This document shows, in pieces, positions 44,506-54,069 of a stretch of DNA of 64,000 nucleotides. The stretch's first letter is position 1; each line of letters starts with the position of its first letter. A model generated the notes under the pieces. That model saw only the letters and a list, made by a program, of their open reading frames with translations. It ran no database searches and was not told the DNA's origin. The translations under genes and the position numbers were made by a program. The stretch is taken from the NCBI GenBank assembly GCA_012656075.1, contig JAAKBF010000092.1, positions 62,001 to 126,000 on the forward strand, in the 5' to 3' direction. Source of the stretch: Phytophthora hibernalis. Taxonomy: Eukaryota > Oomycota > Peronosporomycetes > Peronosporales > Peronosporaceae.

Positions 44506-45032
44506 CTACACGACAATGGAGCCCTCGTCGATGGAGGTCGAGACGTTCGGCAGGAACGTCTCCAGAGGCGGTAGCGTCTGTGGTTGCATGTCGAGCAGCA
44601 GCAGCTCCAAAATGTCCATGTCGGTCGATCCGAGTTTCGGGAATGCAAAGTCGCTGGCCGCCAGGGGGCGTAGTACTGGTAGCCCTCGTTCGTAGCTGCA
44701 AGCTCGAACTTGTAGCAGTCGGTGACCGCTATGGGGCGGATGGTCAGGTGATCAGTCAGTTCGACGCTTGCACGGGTTTTCTTCGTCGGTCGCTCCTTGG
44801 TCGGTTCGTCCTCCTCGTCTTGCTCGCGCAGCTGGATGCGAGCGCGCTTTTCACGCTGGCGTTTGTGCAGTCGCTGTTGGTTGTCGTTGGCCTTGCGGCG
44901 GTGGAACTCGCAGAGCTTGTGGAGTGTGCCGTCCAGCTTGGTCGCGCGGTGGTTGGTGCAGACTTTGCTGCGGTACCCGCACTGCATGAGCAGCGACGTT
45001 GAGGTCGGGACTTCATCGAAGAAGGCGTACAT
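44506..45032 (-). CDS. C-x6-C-x15-C-x2-H / LxxLL family protein 3 (one indel)
   Basis: ATG 45032 (MYAFFDEVPTSTSLLMQCGY). The zinc module QCGYRSKVC...GTLHKLCEFH keeps the family spacing, followed by RRKANDNQQRLHKRQREKRA. At the five-G run 44664-44668 the frame is one base short. The other frame then continues DFAFPKLGSTDMDILELLLL and ends at TAG 44506. Its tail carries the family's LxxLL motif (DILELLLLD), so the shifted frame is clearly the native C-terminus and the unshifted Arg/Ser-rich extension is spurious. About 175 residues when read that way. It is likely an intact gene with an undercalled base. Confidence 0.75.
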
Positions 45033-45757
45033 ACTGCTCGAGTGGAAGGTAGTTGTGGTGGTTGGCCGCAAATTCAGTTGTGACTGACAGCTCTGACCAG
45101 CGAGTGGCGACTCGCCACTGGCGAGAACTCGTCTCCGCTGTATCATTTCACTGTTTGAAGAAGGTTAAAAACGCAAAAGGATCTCGATGGCAGTTCAGTA
45201 TCCAGTCTGTCATGCTCTCTGACTCAAATTTGCGTAGCTATAAGATGGGTTTTGCGAAGATGGATCGGGGCAACGTCAGCTGGACTTGCCCGCTGAGACT
45301 CAGGCTCTGCTTTGTTGATTGTCCTCGAGCATGTTCTCTGCGAAATCCGCTACGGAATCAACGCGGTCCGACTTGAATCAAGGCCGAGGAGCGGATTGTA
45401 CACTTGACGCGCGCGGTTGTTGTTGCAACGGATATCGGTCCCTCACTGTAAGTTTGCTATAGTCAAGGCCCTGGCCGCCACCACCAGCGAGTCCGGCGTA
45501 TTCGTTACGAAATTCGTACGTCATCGTGGCCGGCGTGGCAATTTTCACCGAGATCCGGCAAAATTAGTGGCGGTGTGGCTCATACGTTGCTCACTGAATT
45601 GTGCTCGGTCTGCTGATGCTTGCCCCCGCGTGATGGACTGCTTCAACCGTCCAGAGTGTGGCCATCTCAAAGGTATCCATCCTGTCGACAGTGCGAATCT
45701 CGGTGGAGTCGACGGTCGACCCTCGCTCAGTGAGAAGGAATGGTGACTTTCACATTA
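45033..45757. other. Spacer upstream of family protein 3
   Basis: No gene is recognisable. It should contain the promoter of the minus-strand gene at 45032. Confidence 0.4.
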
Positions 45758-46165
45758 TTAGGCTTCAGCCTTCAACTGAGAAGATGCCCGCTTTGGTCGT
45801 TGCAGGCTCCAACTCGCAACGTAGTGAAGTCCTCTACAAAACTGCTTCTTGGTCTGCTGCGGCGGTCTCCAGTGGAGACTCCACGCAAGAAATCGTCGGG
45901 ATGAGCCGCCGATATAATATATGATTCGTGCCGACTCGAATGAGACGAGCGTGTAGTACACGCTGTACTTGCTCCAATACTTGGCACCGACCGACATACT
46001 TATAGTGTCGCCTTCCGCTACGTTTGGAGCTATTTCATACGGCAAGGACCACTGACCAATAATTTGTGAGCATCCTGGAGTCCACTGGAAGCCCTTTGGA
46101 ATCGAATCTCCGTCGTCAATTTTTGAGATGGTTACGGCATTAGTGTGAAGCCGCGGGACTTGCAT
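45758..46165 (-). CDS. Unrecognised 135-residue frame
   Basis: ATG 46165 opens a minus-strand frame with ordinary-looking composition (FQWTPGCSQIIGQWSLPYEI, AEGDTISMSVGAKYWSKYSV). It contains alternating beta-like segments and no signal peptide, membrane segment or catalytic motif. The C-terminal 40 residues are basic and less convincing, so the true end may be lost to a shift. It lies between family proteins 3 and 4. Function unknown. Confidence 0.35.
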   Translation of the reverse strand: MQVPRLHTNAVTISKIDDGDSIPKGFQWTPGCSQIIGQWSLPYEIAPNVAEGDTISMSVGAKYWSKYSVYYTLVSFESARIIYYIGGSSRRFLAWSLHWRPPQQTKKQFCRGLHYVASWSLQRPKRASSQLKAEA

Positions 46166-46716
46166 TGACTACGCCATCTCTACTTCGGTGGGCCTGACGT
46201 GGACATACATGTACAGTACATGTAGCAGTAGAAATACATCGCAACTGGAGCTCGCAACATCACTTCATCGACTGCAGGCCGGCATCGATGCTCTTGGCCT
46301 AGGAAGGGGAACACACCGCATGCATAGCCCGCGCTCGCGACATCCGACCACAATGCCCGACGTTGGATGATGATCGTTACCAGTGTGCAGACTGAATAGC
46401 GCTGGAACTATGAGGAGCTTCACGACAGTGCGTTTGTTTCCAGAGCGGGAAAATATCCAAGGTCACTATTCCATTGGTGGCGATTTCGCATCGCCAGAGT
46501 GCGCAGTTGAAGTTACCAATGACACTTTGCCAATCGAGCCACGATGACCCCCGACAACTTGAGCCCTTCTTTGATCAAATTATTGCGTCAATACGAAACA
46601 ACGACTGCCGATCCTCTACCGTCCTCGGAGAACGTCCACCTCAAGCAAATTCACGCGTCCACCCCAGACCATTGTTCATTTTACAGTGCACACCCAGGAT
46701 CTTCTACCAGTTCAAC
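46166..46716. other. Upstream region of family protein 4
   Basis: No gene. It contains an ACATGTAC-rich palindromic stretch at about 46204-46225. Confidence 0.4.
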
Positions 46717-47189
46717 ATGTTCGCCACCTGTAACCAAGTTCCCATTTCAATGCAGTGCGGATACCGCAGCAAGGTGTGCACCATCCGCCGCACCACTAAA
46801 ATCGACGGCACCCTGCACAAATTGTGTGAGTTTCATCGGTGTAAGGCAAACCTCAACCAGCAGCGCCTTCACCAACGTCAGCGCGAACAACGGGCTAAGT
46901 TTCAACAGTGCAAGGTGGAGGAAGACCGGTCCACAACAAGTGGCCTGATTGTCAATTTCCCATGTACTCGAGCACAATCGATCCGATTCCGTACGTCACG
47001 ATCAATTCTCAGTCGGCCGACAAATACTACACGGACGTCAATTTCTCTGAAGAAGTTGCCTATCTGAGCTTAACATCGACATACATGGGCATACTGCAGC
47101 TGCTACTGGGACCTCAGGAGGAATTTCCACCAAACTCGCCGTTTTCCGTGGCCGACACCGACTCAATCATCGTGTGGCTTGCGCTGTAG
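46717..47189 (+). CDS. C-x6-C-x15-C-x2-H / LxxLL family protein 4 (one indel)
   Basis: ATG 46717 (MFATCNQVPISMQCGYRSKV). The zinc module QCGYRSKVC...GTLHKLCEFH has the family spacing, followed by RCKANLNQQRLHQRQREQRA. The frame is one base short at CCC 46959-46961. The continuing frame reads MYSSTIDPIPYVTINSQSAD and ends at TAG 47189. TYMGILQLLLGPQ supplies the LxxLL motif. About 157 residues. It is closest to protein 3 in the N-terminal module. Just 150 bp downstream begins the Ngaro-type retrotransposon. Confidence 0.75.
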
Positions 47190-47338
47190 ACCTCTTATAA
47201 TTAGCATTACAATACACAACAGCGCGACATCAAACAATACGTTGTCAAATAAGTAGACGCCGTACAAAGTAGAGCTCACAGAATGAAGCGCGACAAGATC
47301 GTCGCGACAAAGCAACTTTGACTTCAGCCTCTCCATAT

Positions 47339-47486
47339 GGTTCATTTCCTGGAGGCACGAGAGGAAATGGTTTTTTTACACATATGGGTACAATAATGAT
47401 GTGGTGCACATATCATGTGCGAGCCACCCACAGCGAGCTCTCAGTTCAGCTTTCGACCAAGACCCGAAAGCCGAGCTAGTTTAAGA
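47339..47486 (+). repeat. Ngaro terminal repeat A1
   Basis: 148 bp starting GGTTCATTTCCTGGAGGCA and ending GCTAGTTTAAGA. It is nearly identical to A2. It contains an inverted pair CATTTCCT/AGGAAATG near its outer end. Confidence 0.92.
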
Positions 47487-47522
47487 GGGGTTTCTCTCCA
47501 CACGACTACGCACGATGCCACC

Positions 47523-48296
47523 ATGACCTCCCAAGGACCAAGGAAGACCGTCGAGGCCACCCCGACCGAGGCTGCGCCTCCCACGACGAGCCCTGGCCCC
47601 GCAGAGGTACCGGTGGTCGCGGCTACTCCGACCGTAGAGGGCGTCGACGTTACGACTGATGGAGCTCCATGGACGGCCAATCCGGCCCGCTCGACGACTG
47701 AGCCCCCTCCGATTGGAGCCTCCAAGCGAGTGGCGAAGCGAAAGGCGGCCCTGGCGAACGTGGAGAAGGCCAAGAAGGGCAAGAATAAGCTGGTCCGAAG
47801 CGTCGGACTCCCCGCGCCGCAACTCAACAAGCCGATGACCACCGAAGATCGTCCGACGACCGAGACGGAGACCCCGCGTCCGAGCACGGCACAGAGGGTT
47901 GAATCGGCGACCAAGGCGAAGCCACGACAGCCGACGGAGTTCGACCTCACCGACTTCATGACGGCCTTCCAGCCTGGACTCGTCAACGAAGCACGACAGC
48001 CTGTCCGAGCGCGTGTCGTGACATCTGCGCCCACCCCATCGCCTGGAGTCCAAGATGAGATGTATATTCTACGCCAGGAACTGGAAAGCCTGAGAAGCCA
48101 GGTCGCTGGCGTGCGACAGTCACTGGCCGTGCTCACCGAACCGAACGACGAAGGCAAGCTTCCAGCAGACAGCGTTCGTCAACTGTCAAACGCCAGTTTT
48201 CCGGAGCAAGCGAAGAAGGCCAAGGGCGACTACCATCCTCCGCAAGCGCACGTCCTGGCGGCAACTCGCATGTTCAAGGGGCTCACTCCGACCTAA
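47523..48296 (+). CDS. Ngaro gag-like protein, first part
   Basis: ATG 47523 in a strong context (GCCACCATGA), 257 residues to TAA 48296, directly downstream of A1. The N-terminal half is Thr/Pro/Ala-rich and disordered. It then has a basic stretch (KRKAALANVEKAKKGKNKLV) and a C-terminal coiled-coil-like segment (DEMYILRQELESLRSQVAGV). There is no zinc knuckle here. Position and composition suggest the nucleic-acid-binding gag N-terminus; the second part follows in another frame. Confidence 0.65.
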   Translation: MTSQGPRKTVEATPTEAAPPTTSPGPAEVPVVAATPTVEGVDVTTDGAPWTANPARSTTEPPPIGASKRVAKRKAALANVEKAKKGKNKLVRSVGLPAPQLNKPMTTEDRPTTETETPRPSTAQRVESATKAKPRQPTEFDLTDFMTAFQPGLVNEARQPVRARVVTSAPTPSPGVQDEMYILRQELESLRSQVAGVRQSLAVLTEPNDEGKLPADSVRQLSNASFPEQAKKAKGDYHPPQAHVLAATRMFKGLTPT

Positions 48297-48439
48297 GGTA
48301 AGCCCGTGTCTCTCTAGTCGTTTGTGCTAGGCTTGCGTGAGGTGGAATGCGTGGGGTTCAAGACAAGTCCGGCCGTGCTGATGGCGATTTTCTCCAGTCG
48401 ACTTGGGTCACGAAGGCTGACGATCCTTCACTTCCGTGA

Positions 48440-49206
48440 GGAGAATGAACAAGAAGCACTGGAGGCCGGATGGCCAACTGCAACTTCTCAAGCGACTTCA
48501 CCCCGTCAGCGACTCTTCCGACGGAGGTCACCACCTGCCGCGCGTACGACGACATTCTGGATGGTATACACGGACTGGCCAGGATGGGTGATTATGAGTC
48601 ATGTGGCATGACCACATGTTAATGATCACGGAGCGACTTCGAGTGTTCGTGTCGAACTACAAGGACGCCGACCCCACCGGACAGCCAAGTCGTGTGAAGC
48701 TCGTCCTCCTGTACGTGAACAAGAGGCTCGGCACAGCTCTCGGCCACGTTCAATTGGACAGCCCGGCTTGGTGGGGTGGCTTCAGCAAGGCCATCCTTGC
48801 AATTGACTACAAGTCGCCGGAGTGGACAATGGCGCTGGTAAACGCTCTGTCGCAGGGATCTCCAGCCCATCCGCCAAGCCGGTACCCCGAGGTGCGCAAT
48901 CAGCCAAGGAGCCACGAGACACAAGGGCGTCGCGAGAAGAGTGTACCAGAGGAGATCAGAGCTCTGATCCCAAGGAACCGTCGCGGCGAGGAGCCGTGTC
49001 TTCGCTACCTGGGCGGGATTATGTGCGGCGGTGGAACCCGCGAGAGATGCAGTCACTCCAAGAGCGTCCACGGCTGGCCGTCCGCTGAGATCCCTCGGCG
49101 CTTGAAGGAATGGGCTGTCGATACGTACGCCCGCCGCAGAGGGCGGAGACCACGACCAGAAGCATGGTCCCGGGCCGGCAAGGTACTGATGCGGCCGAGG
49201 TGGTGA
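48440..49206 (+). CDS. Ngaro gag-like protein, second part with Cys/His motif
   Basis: After a frame change near 48608, the frame reads MTERLRVFVSNYKDAD-type sequence (ITERLRVFVSNYKDADPTGQ), RVKLVLLYVNKRLGTALGHV and, near the end, a Cys/His cluster CLRYLGGIMCGGGTRERCSH with HGWP. This C...C...C-x-H cluster probably acts as the gag zinc finger. The following basic tail ends at 49206. Start not fixed; upstream frames from about 48440 (ILDGIHGLARMGDYESCG) appear to belong to it. Confidence 0.6.
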
Positions 49207-49340
49207 CGACTCTCCGCCACTTCGGAGCCAAGACTGGGATAAGGAAGATAACACATGTTATAGCATCCCATGTTTATCCAGTGAGTCAAGTGTGTGTATC
49301 GGCGCTGCCTGGGCAGAAGCTGTGCCGGGAGGGATGAGGG

Positions 49341-49994
49341 GTGGGGTTTGAATGTGCGCTCTCGGCGCGGAAAATTTGGCGGATTACATGCAATCCACCC
49401 TATAACAACCCGGATTTGAAGCCCAATTCAAGTTCAACTTCATGCTCCCGGCGCGGTCTAAATTCGACTAGAGAAACCGCACCCCAGCAAATACCATGTC
49501 AGCCTGTGTCCAAAGTGAATGCTGAGCGTCAAGTGGCCACACAATCAACCGTACCTATAATGGCTGTGCAGCCTAGGGCGGCCCAGACGACTATGCAGCC
49601 ACATACACCTAATATGACCGTACAGCCTAGGACAGCTCCAGTTCCGAAGATGGCCATACAGCCTTGGACACCTCCTGCACCTAAGATGGCCATACAGCCT
49701 AGGACAGCTCGAGTTCCTCAGATGGCCATACCTCCTAGGACAGCTCGAGTTCCTAATATGGCCATACAGCCTAGGACAGCTCGAGTTCCTCAGATGGCCA
49801 TACCTCCTAGGACAGCTCGAGTTCCTAATATGGCCATACAGCCTAGGACAGCTCGAGTTCCTAATATGGCCATACAGCCTAGGACACTTCATGCTCCTGT
49901 GATGGCCATACAGCCTAGGTCAGTCGAACCCAAAGCCAGAAGATACACAGTTATGCACAGTTGTCGTCGCACACGCAGCGCGCATAATGCATAG
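49341..49994 (+). CDS. Proline-rich repeat protein region inside the Ngaro element
   Basis: This 217-codon frame, with no clear ATG at its beginning, is dominated by tandem 12-residue units of the type MAIQPRTARVPN (49560-49921). It starts with a polar Ser/Asn-rich segment and ends in a basic stretch (RRYTVMHSCRRTRSAHNA). It lies between gag and reverse transcriptase, where Ngaro elements have variable or no coding. It may be a gag extension or an independent domain. There are no catalytic motifs. Confidence 0.5.
   Translation: MGFECALSARKIWRITCNPPYNNPDLKPNSSSTSCSRRGLNSTRETAPQQIPCQPVSKVNAERQVATQSTVPIMAVQPRAAQTTMQPHTPNMTVQPRTAPVPKMAIQPWTPPAPKMAIQPRTARVPQMAIPPRTARVPNMAIQPRTARVPQMAIPPRTARVPNMAIQPRTARVPNMAIQPRTLHAPVMAIQPRSVEPKARRYTVMHSCRRTRSAHNA
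49560..49921 (+). repeat. 36-bp tandem repeat (about 10 units, 72-bp higher order)
   Basis: Units of the form ATGGCCATACAGCCTAGGAC... (36 bp) run head to tail. In the central part, Q-type (MAIQPRTARVPQ) and P-type (MAIPPRTARVPN) units alternate, giving a 72-bp higher-order period. Outer units are more diverged (MTVQPRTAPVPK, MAIQPRTLHAPV). Confidence 0.92.
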
Positions 49995-50220
49995 CGTAAT
50001 ATCAAGTACAAGCGCAACTCGGGTAACCGAAAACGCAGTCTGCCGCGCTACGGGCTTCGAAACACTCCGGCGCCTATCACTGAACAAGGTTATGGAGAAG
50101 GTCAGGCTGCGGCTTCCAGCGTAGTCGTATCCTGCTTCCCGGAAATCGTCAAGCGGCACCGAGTTTCTACTCGACAAGCCACTGCAACGCACGCTTTCCA
50201 AATTTGTCCGCCGGACACGT

Positions 50221-51930
50221 ATGCCTTTACCGGCTCTAGTGGAACTTGTACGCGGTCAGACGGAAACTGAATGCCGTCCAAACAAGCAAATGGTTCCGGC
50301 AGTGATCGCAAAGGTGAGCAAGGACTACCAGAATCTAGAGAAACTGCAAGATATTGCAGCGGAAGGTGTCCGCGTGGAGATCAAGAAAGATGTGCCGCGT
50401 CAATTGCATCCACCGGACAATCATGGGTCGGCAACTGAGAGGGTGAACATACTGCGCAAGAACGTCGCAATGAGCAAGACGCATGGAGGTGCCTCGTACT
50501 GGACTTGGACCTTCTTTCGATGTGGCCGGAAGTGTTCGTCAGCCCATTCGGGATAGTCGCCAAGGCGGGTGGTGACCTGCTGACGTCTGGAAGGACAATC
50601 CATGATCTGTCCTTCCCTGACGGAGCCTCGATCAGCGACTTCACAGGCCAGGACGCTATTACAACGACCGACTATCGCCACTGGGACGCGGTCGCTTCCG
50701 AGATAATACAATCCAAGCGGGAACAACCTCATGCTGAGACCAAGGCCACGGCAGGCGATGTAACCATCGCATTTCGCAACGTCAGTATTCACAGCCGCAG
50801 CGTACACCGCTTTGCAGGACGCATTGAGATCAAGAATGCACTCGTTATTGAGCTTGCGTGTCCATTTGGATGGACGGGTTCTCCAAGGGAATATGAAATC
50901 ATCAGTGGGGCGATATCGTTTGGTCACGGTGGACATGCCAACCGGTACAACCCGACATATTTCTTCAACTATCATTGGGTAGATGACCACGTCAACGTCA
51001 CTACCGATTTCGGGTCCAACTACGAAGATATGGAGCGCTCACTGCGCTACGCCATGACGGTTATACTAGACAGTGAGGCTGTCAATACAGACAAATTCAC
51101 GACATGGAACACTAGTCAAAAGATCCTGGGGCTTCAATTCGACACAATTGCTGAAACGGTCGCGATGCCTGCTGTCAAGATCGATAAGGCTCGCAACTTG
51201 GTAGCATCGGCGTACCACTCAAGTGTACTCTCGCGAAAACGGTATCGCTCTCTCATGGGAGACTTGCGCCATGTCGCAACATGCATCAGGGCAGCGCGCC
51301 CGTTTCTCCAGCGCCTACGGCTTCGAGAGATTAAGCTTCACCGGTTTCGACATGTCACGGTATACGACTCCATGAAACAAGATCTGCTCTGTTGGTGGCA
51401 TATTCTTCACTCTCCGTCCGTGAATGGCATCGCCCTCGAGTACTTTAACAATCTCCCGGAGCCCGACGTTGTCGTTGAGATGAACGCATGCGACCACGGA
51501 CTGTGCGCTCTCGATACGAAGACCAACATTGCGCTGGCTTACCGGTTTTCGCCCCATGAACTTCGGCTTATTGCGCGCTTCAAGGCTGGGGAAGCAAATG
51601 GTTTCAATATCAATTTCCGGGAATTGCTCTCCTGAGCATTCGCTTCCCACGTATGGGGTCCACGGTGGTCCGAGTGTGCTGCTGATGGACGTCGCCCTCT
51701 TAAATACACGTCCGTATCGACAATACATTGGCTGTGGCCGGGCAAAATCGCCTCGCGTCACGTAACACTCGTGCCCAAGACATTATCAGGCTCCTGGGAT
51801 ACTGGGAGAGCTCTCTCAACCTCCGTTTCTCGGCCTCCCATATCGCTGGGGTCGACAACACCCGCGCAGACGCCGGTTCACGCATTGCCGCTCACCATTC
51901 TTACACTTTCCAGTTCGAAGAACTAACTCG
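50221..51930 (+). CDS. Ngaro reverse transcriptase-RNase H
   Basis: The frame from 50221 (MPLPALVELVRGQTE) is joined to the main frame (to 51635) through a one-base deficit at 50492-50493. RT motifs: FVSPFGIVAKAGGDLLTSGR with RTIHDLSFP, LACPFGWTGSPREYEIISGA, and the catalytic box YHWVDDHVN at about 50960-50990 (the YxDD equivalent). KILGLQFDT and a thumb-like KRYRSLMGDLRHVATCIRAA follow. RNase H follows, with a break near 51636: DVVVEMNACDHGLCALD (first Asp), INFRELLS, an IDNT-type block at about 51715 and SASHIAGVDNTRADAGSR (about 51834). This fits DIRS/Ngaro Pol. Confidence 0.8.
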
Positions 51931-51933
51931 TGG

Positions 51934-53157
51934 TTGGACGCAGGTATCACCGACGATAGACGTGCACGGACTCTCGGCGCTCTGGCGCAATATCTCCGCA
52001 AGCAATCCGTTGCCGACTCGACCTTCACCAAGTACTCTGCTGCGATGACAAAATGGACGGCGTGGACATCGCGTCGGGGAATTCAGCCATGGCTCTCGGA
52101 CGTCACCCTCGATGACCGCATTCAAGTAATTTCTGAATTTATCGTGCACGGATTTCAATATGGATTTGGTGTTGGTGGCCCACTACGCGGATCATCGATC
52201 TTCAACACGCTACAAGGTGTCCGGAACTTATTCGCTGCGGCCGGAAGGGTCCTCCCGATTGCACACCCACACGTTCACATGCTTCTGCAAGGGATATGCC
52301 GGCTTGACACACCTCCGCGACACAAGGCTCCAGTGTCCATTCGGTTACTCGAAACCTGCTTTCACACTCCCGGTTCGATGATCCCTTCGCTCATGCTCTC
52401 TGGGGGTCGTGTGTGGCGTTCTTTTTCCTCTTGAGGCGCTCGGAAATTGTCTCCATCAGCGGAAACTCGTTCAAGTGGTTCGCGCTTAGAGCTGAAGACC
52501 TGGTTGTCCTGGACGTTGCGGGGTCTCCGACACTATCGGCGACCGAAGCGCAATCGGTACACATGCGACTACGAGGTTCCAAGACCAATCAGTGCGGAAA
52601 AGCAACAGCTCGAATGTTGCATCGTTCAGGTCACGCCTTCCTGTGCTCTGTCTTCGGTGCTCTTCTCCTTCTTCTTCTACGATCAAGACAAGACCTCCCT
52701 CCCCGTATACCAGCGGCAGTGTACCTGGGACCTCCGGCCACCCGGCGTGTATTTCAACGGCACACCTGTCGAGTGCGATCAAGAAGACCCCTGTGCTGAA
52801 TGATGAGGATCCAAGAAACTTCAGCCCGCACTCTTTCCGGGCCGGGGTGCAACGCACATGTATCGGGCAGGAGTGGACGCCATGACGTTTCACGGCCGGT
52901 GGGTTTCGGAGACCTTCAAGACCTACACCAACCTCTGCGCGGAATCCGTCACTTCCTCGCTGCTAACATGGTCACCGGATCCAAGGGTGACTCAACTCTT
53001 CACTAGTGGGCATATGCCGCATGATCCACAATGGGGGGTCACACTGAGGGGTTCCGGCATAGAGGATTGCCGGGACGCCGCACGTGGTTTTCGCGTTTAT
53101 TTACTGTGGTACCTGAAGCCGTTCACGCTGGGGCTCCGGAATAGCGATCGAATTTGA
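51934..53157 (+). CDS. Ngaro tyrosine recombinase
   Basis: The N-terminal SAM-like core-binding part reads LAQYLRKQSVADSTFTKYSA and MTKWTAWTSRRGIQPWLSDV (51934-52430). The catalytic domain is spread over shifting frames: first Arg in FFLLRRSEIVSISG (about 52416), the H-x-x-R box in SPHSFRAG (52824-52847), then HGRW and the nucleophilic Tyr in TFKTYTNL (about 52890-52930). One G is missing after the RAG codons (about 52853); restoring the length gives an uninterrupted box. The frame ends at 53157. YRs integrate the element's circular DNA. All four catalytic classes of residue are visible. Confidence 0.8.
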
Positions 53158-53583
53158 CAGGTTATTTATCTATTTTAGGAGGATTTTATTTTCCCCCTTC
53201 ACAACGGTGAAGCACAGCATGGAGAGGAGAGCGCCTGCGTGAACTCGCAGCTGACGGCAGCGCGCTTGCTGGCGCCACCGAACCTCGCACTACATTAACC
53301 TGGTGTTACTGCAGTTGCTGCTTTAACTCGCTGCTTAGTGGCCGTCACAGTCGCGAGCAGCATGTCGCGATACACGCCGCTTGCCCGATGCTCGAGGCGA
53401 CGCTAGCGACAGCGCTGCTGCTTACCACAGTACTGGGGATACTGAAGTGTTTCTTCTGTGCATGCTACTAGTATATGTGGTTGTGGTGCTGCTCCCAACT
53501 GTGGTGCCTGTTGCCGCGCTGCTCCTGTAGTGTACATGCATGTGGAGTGGTGACAGGAATGAACGGTGGTGGCTATGCCGTTA

Positions 53584-53615
53584 AAATACCCCCTGGTCTG
53601 GATCAGGGGGTATTT
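53584..53615. repeat. Perfect 12-bp-stem hairpin in the Ngaro 3' region
   Basis: AAATACCCCCTG (53584-53595) and CAGGGGGTATTT (53604-53615) with an 8-nt loop. It lies between the recombinase stop and B1 and may be an RNA 3'-end or replication structure. Confidence 0.9.
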
Positions 53616-53750
53616 ATGTTTATATTATGTTCGATTTCCATCATAGCAAAATTAAGCTACACCGGAGGCGGATGCAGTCTGAACACCTCGGTTTCGGTAT
53701 TTCTATGCCGGAACCCTCAGTGTGAACCCCCCAATGGGGGCTCCGCTCCC

Positions 53751-53830
53751 TCGTCCCTTTTGGATGAGCGGATAGTCATGCACATATGCCCATTAATGAA
53801 CAACACTGTTTTACCCCAGAGTTGTGGAAA
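53751..53830 (+). repeat. Ngaro terminal repeat B1
   Basis: 80 bp (TCGTCCCTTTTGGATGAGCG to GTTGTGGAAA), about 93% identical by eye to B2 at 53990-54069, and directly abutting A2. Confidence 0.9.
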
Positions 53831-53978
53831 GGTTCATTTCCTGGAGGCATGAGAGGAAATGGTGTTTTACACATATAGATACAAATAATGATGTGGTGCA
53901 CATATCATGTGCGAGCCACCCACTGCGAGCTCTCAGTTCAGCTTTCGACCAAGACCTGAAAGCCAAGCTAGTTTAAGA
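53831..53978 (+). repeat. Ngaro terminal repeat A2
   Basis: 148 bp nearly identical to A1 at 47339-47486, in direct orientation. Confidence 0.92.
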
Positions 53979-53989
53979 CCCGCCTCTTC

Positions 53990-54069
53990 TCGTCCCTTTT
54001 GGATGAGCAGATGGTCATGCACATATGCCCATTAATGAACAAAGATGTTTTACCCCAAAGTTGTGGAAA
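53990..54069 (+). repeat. Ngaro terminal repeat B2
   Basis: 80 bp copy of B1. Similarity ends at GTTGTGGAAA, which marks the right end of the element. Confidence 0.9.

Larger units (their letters stand above)
47339..54069 (+). mobile_element. Ngaro-type (DIRS superfamily) YR retrotransposon
   Basis: Order: terminal repeat A1 (47339-47486), gag-like frames, a 36-bp tandem-repeat region, reverse transcriptase/RNase H, tyrosine recombinase, then B1 (53751-53830), A2 (53831-53978) and B2 (53990-54069). A1 matches A2 and B1 matches B2 in direct orientation, giving A1...B1-A2-B2. These 'split direct repeats' are the known hallmark of Ngaro-like elements, which integrate by a YR and make no target-site duplication. 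Several frames are interrupted by single-base deficits (50492-50493, about 52853), so it may be a nearly intact element in a noisy assembly. Confidence 0.88.

Noticed and set aside
47441..48157. 238-codon minus-strand frame over the Ngaro gag
   Set aside because: Antisense of the gag frame, which has the better start context and composition.
49545..49892. Minus-strand repeat frame (CPRLYGHIRNSS units) or a CRISPR-like array
   Set aside because: It is the antisense reading of the 36-bp coding repeat. There are no unique spacers, and the units are directly abutting, so it is not CRISPR and not a separate gene.
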